A stretch of DNA of 64,000 bases from Catelliglobosispora koreensis DSM 44566 (lineage in GTDB: Bacteria; Actinomycetota; Actinomycetes; Mycobacteriales; Micromonosporaceae), in NCBI RefSeq assembly GCF_000379685.1, contig NZ_KB903261.1:186097-250096 (forward strand), read 5' to 3'. Under the pieces are notes generated by a model. That model was not told the DNA's origin and searched no databases. It saw nothing but the letters and a program-made list of their open reading frames with translations. How positions within the stretch are numbered: the stretch's first letter is position 1; each line of letters starts with the position of its first letter. Both the position numbers and the translations under genes were made by a program. Shown one piece after another: positions 62,501-64,000 of the stretch.

Positions 62501-63949
62501 GTGGTGGACCGTTCTAGGCTTACGGCCAAGGGGAACGGGACACAGACATTCGGAGGTATCGGCTCCATGCCGGTTATCGGCGGGCGCAGACCCTCCAGGC
62601 CATGGCGATTTCTCGCTCGCATCGGCATCGTCGCCGTGATCGCGTATGTGGCGTGGCGTGCCACACTCGCGTTCGGGCGTCCGTATGAGTTCTTCGATAT
62701 GAAGATCTATCACGGTGCCGTGGTCTGGTGGACCCAAGGCGGCGAGCTGTACCAATTCGTCGCTCCACGAACGACGCTCGGGTTCACCTACCCCCCGTTC
62801 GCCGCGCTGACCATGCTGCCGATGTCTGCGTTCTCCGCTGCCGACGCCAGCTGGATCAATGTCGTCTTTGGACTCGCCGCGCTGATGCTCGTGCTGTTCG
62901 CGCTGCTTGGCCCCCTCGCACGCCGCGAAGGCTGGTCCCGCTGGGGCGCCGTCGCCATCGCTCTGCCGTTGTTCGCCGCGCTGGAGCCGGTCCGCGAAAG
63001 CCTCGGCTATGGCCAGGTCAACGTGCTGCTCTTCGGTCTGATCATGGCCGACCTCATCGCCTTGCGCCGCGGCTGGCGCTGGGCGGGTGTCGGCATTGGA
63101 CTCGCGACCGCCATCAAACTCACGCCAGCGCTGTTCATCATTTACTTGCTGCTCAGCAAGCAATGGCGAACAGCCGCCATGGCAACCGCCACCGCCGCGG
63201 GCGTCACTGTCTTAACCCATTTGGTGGTACCAAATGAGTCGTCCACCTATTGGGGAACCATCCTCTGGCAGACCGAACGCGTCGGTGCCGCTGACATGAC
63301 GCCGAACCAGTCACTGGCTGGTCTTCTCGCGCGCCTGCACGACACCACCCACGCGCCAACACTGCTGTGGATCAGCTTCATCCTGGTGATCCTCGCCGTC
63401 GGCATGTCCCGTGCCCGCAACGCCCACCAGGAGGGCGACGAGCTCACCGCCTTCACCCTCGTCGGCCTGACCGCCAACGTGATCAGCCCGATCTCGTGGT
63501 CACATCACCTGGTGTGGGTCATCCCGGCGATCGTCGCCCTGCTCGACCAGGCCATGCGCCGCCGCAACGCTTCCCGCGGCATCGCCGCCCGTGGTCGGGC
63601 CACGCCCGGGTTACGTGAGCCGATCTGGTTCCCCGCCCTAACCGGCGCGCGCCATTTCGCCGCGGCCGGAGCGCTGTATTTACTCTTCTTGCTGTCCCCG
63701 ATCTGGCCCTACGAGCATCAACTCCCCGCCGGCTCCCACTACGCCGACGGCCTCTTCGGCCTGCTCGCCGAAAGCTCGTTCGCGATCGCGCTCATCATGC
63801 TGGTCGCCATGCTCCCCAGCCGCCCAGGTGCCGAGCCAGCCTTCGGCCCCCGCTCCGTGCCCACGCCGACCTGGGCCACCCAGCCTCGCCAGCGCACCGC
63901 CGTCGCCAACCGCGAGTTCCCCGTAAACTCCCCGCGTGCTCCCCTCTGA
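62501..63949 (+). CDS. GT87 polyprenol-phosphate-mannose-dependent alpha-1,2-mannosyltransferase
   Basis: 482 aa if started at GTG 62501, with GGGAGG (62488-62493) at 7 nt; ATG 62567 with GGAGG (62552-62556) is an alternative that begins just before the first membrane helix. GT87 features: FDMKIYHGAVVWWTQGG, FTYPPFAALTMLPMSAF, PVRESLGYGQVNVLLFGLIM, IGLATAIKLTPALFIIYLLL, TPNQSLAGLLARLHD and ISPISWSHHLVWVIPAIVAL. About ten helices. Makes mannosyl linkages in lipoglycans or wall glycans outside the membrane. Confidence 0.88.
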   Translation: MVDRSRLTAKGNGTQTFGGIGSMPVIGGRRPSRPWRFLARIGIVAVIAYVAWRATLAFGRPYEFFDMKIYHGAVVWWTQGGELYQFVAPRTTLGFTYPPFAALTMLPMSAFSAADASWINVVFGLAALMLVLFALLGPLARREGWSRWGAVAIALPLFAALEPVRESLGYGQVNVLLFGLIMADLIALRRGWRWAGVGIGLATAIKLTPALFIIYLLLSKQWRTAAMATATAAGVTVLTHLVVPNESSTYWGTILWQTERVGAADMTPNQSLAGLLARLHDTTHAPTLLWISFILVILAVGMSRARNAHQEGDELTAFTLVGLTANVISPISWSHHLVWVIPAIVALLDQAMRRRNASRGIAARGRATPGLREPIWFPALTGARHFAAAGALYLLFLLSPIWPYEHQLPAGSHYADGLFGLLAESSFAIALIMLVAMLPSRPGAEPAFGPRSVPTPTWATQPRQRTAVANREFPVNSPRAPL

Positions 63950-64000
63950 TGATGCCTCTGGCCTGATTGTCGGTGGGTCGCGAGAGGATCTCGGCTATGA
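63936..64000 (+). CDS. 5' end of a further gene (partial)
   Basis: GTG 63936, open through the right edge (21 codons, VLPSDDASGLIVGGSREDLG then Y). TAAACT (63924-63929) ends 6 nt before GTG. It starts inside the last 14 nt of the GT87 gene. The product cannot be named from so short a piece. Confidence 0.5.
   Translation, partial: MLPSDDASGLIVGGSREDLGY

Overview
The window is G+C-rich actinobacterial chromosome. The evidence is the dnaK-grpE-dnaJ-hspR operon with HspR operators (HAIR), clpB with its own HAIR, a bacterial proteasome activator (Bpa) ending in GQYL, lineage-specific families (DUF3151, DUF4192, DUF5926, DUF6457, HspR, LCP pairs) and frequent GTG starts. The purA/DAGK-like/EspI-like arrangement and the style of many hypotheticals suggest Micromonosporales or a close relative, but the genus cannot be read from the sequence. 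About 68 protein-coding genes are packed with very short gaps. I see no rRNA, tRNA, IS element, prophage or CRISPR array, and no gene-free stretch above 300 bases (the longest is 29445-29724).

Layout. 1-3 kb: minus-strand run purA, an NgcE-like sugar-binding lipoprotein, purD (cut by the window edge). 3-6.2 kb: a divergent DAGK-like gene overlapping a large Pro/Ser/Gly-rich protein with a C-terminal ParA/MinD ATPase domain. 6.2-13.5 kb: DUF3151, LOG-like, DUF2165, WYL regulator, RidA, DUF488, fbaA, holin-like membrane protein, a 52-aa acidic protein and DedA. 13.5-18 kb: VWA protein, ArsR regulator, pyrE, SDR, membrane protein. 18-26.8 kb: the heat-shock block (clpB; hspR-dnaJ-grpE-dnaK read leftward) with three HAIR-type inverted repeats. 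26.8-29.4 kb: two dynamin-like GTPases facing a proline-rich membrane protein. 29.7-33.9 kb: 2-oxoacid dehydrogenase E1alpha, E1beta and E2, then a flavin reductase. 33.9-41 kb: nucleotide-sugar SDR, two LCP cell-wall ligases, rhodanese, GDPD, a sensor kinase coupled to an RsbW-like ATPase, DUF5926, NERD. 41.5-47.5 kb: PAS protein, lipoprotein, pheA, zincin, AIM24, serS, HAD phosphatase. 47.4-53.3 kb: Bpa, a Tat-type substrate-binding lipoprotein, an Lrp regulator with a coupled 14-codon leader, a beta-propeller lipoprotein, and a minus-strand mobA-DUF6457-YbjN/TY-Chap run. 53.3-64 kb: DUF4192, membrane protein, fructosamine-kinase-like protein, moaA-moaD, metallophosphoesterase, an EndoQ-like nuclease fused to a UvrD-type helicase, small membrane proteins, a GT87 mannosyltransferase and the 5' end of one more gene.

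The most notable signals are: (i) two unrelated proteins ending in the proteasome-docking tetrapeptide GQYL, the known Bpa and a YbjN/TY-Chap-like chaperone 4 kb away; (ii) the EndoQ-helicase fusion; (iii) a window-wide pattern of TANNNT followed 5-8 nt later by ATG/GTG (about 26 genes), the signature of leaderless transcripts, which changes several start codons and reveals a partial gene at the right edge; (iv) two tiny ORFs joined to neighbours by ATGA/GTGA overlaps, 28 codons between E1alpha and E1beta and 14 codons before the Lrp gene. All functional calls come from motif recognition by eye; no database search was run.
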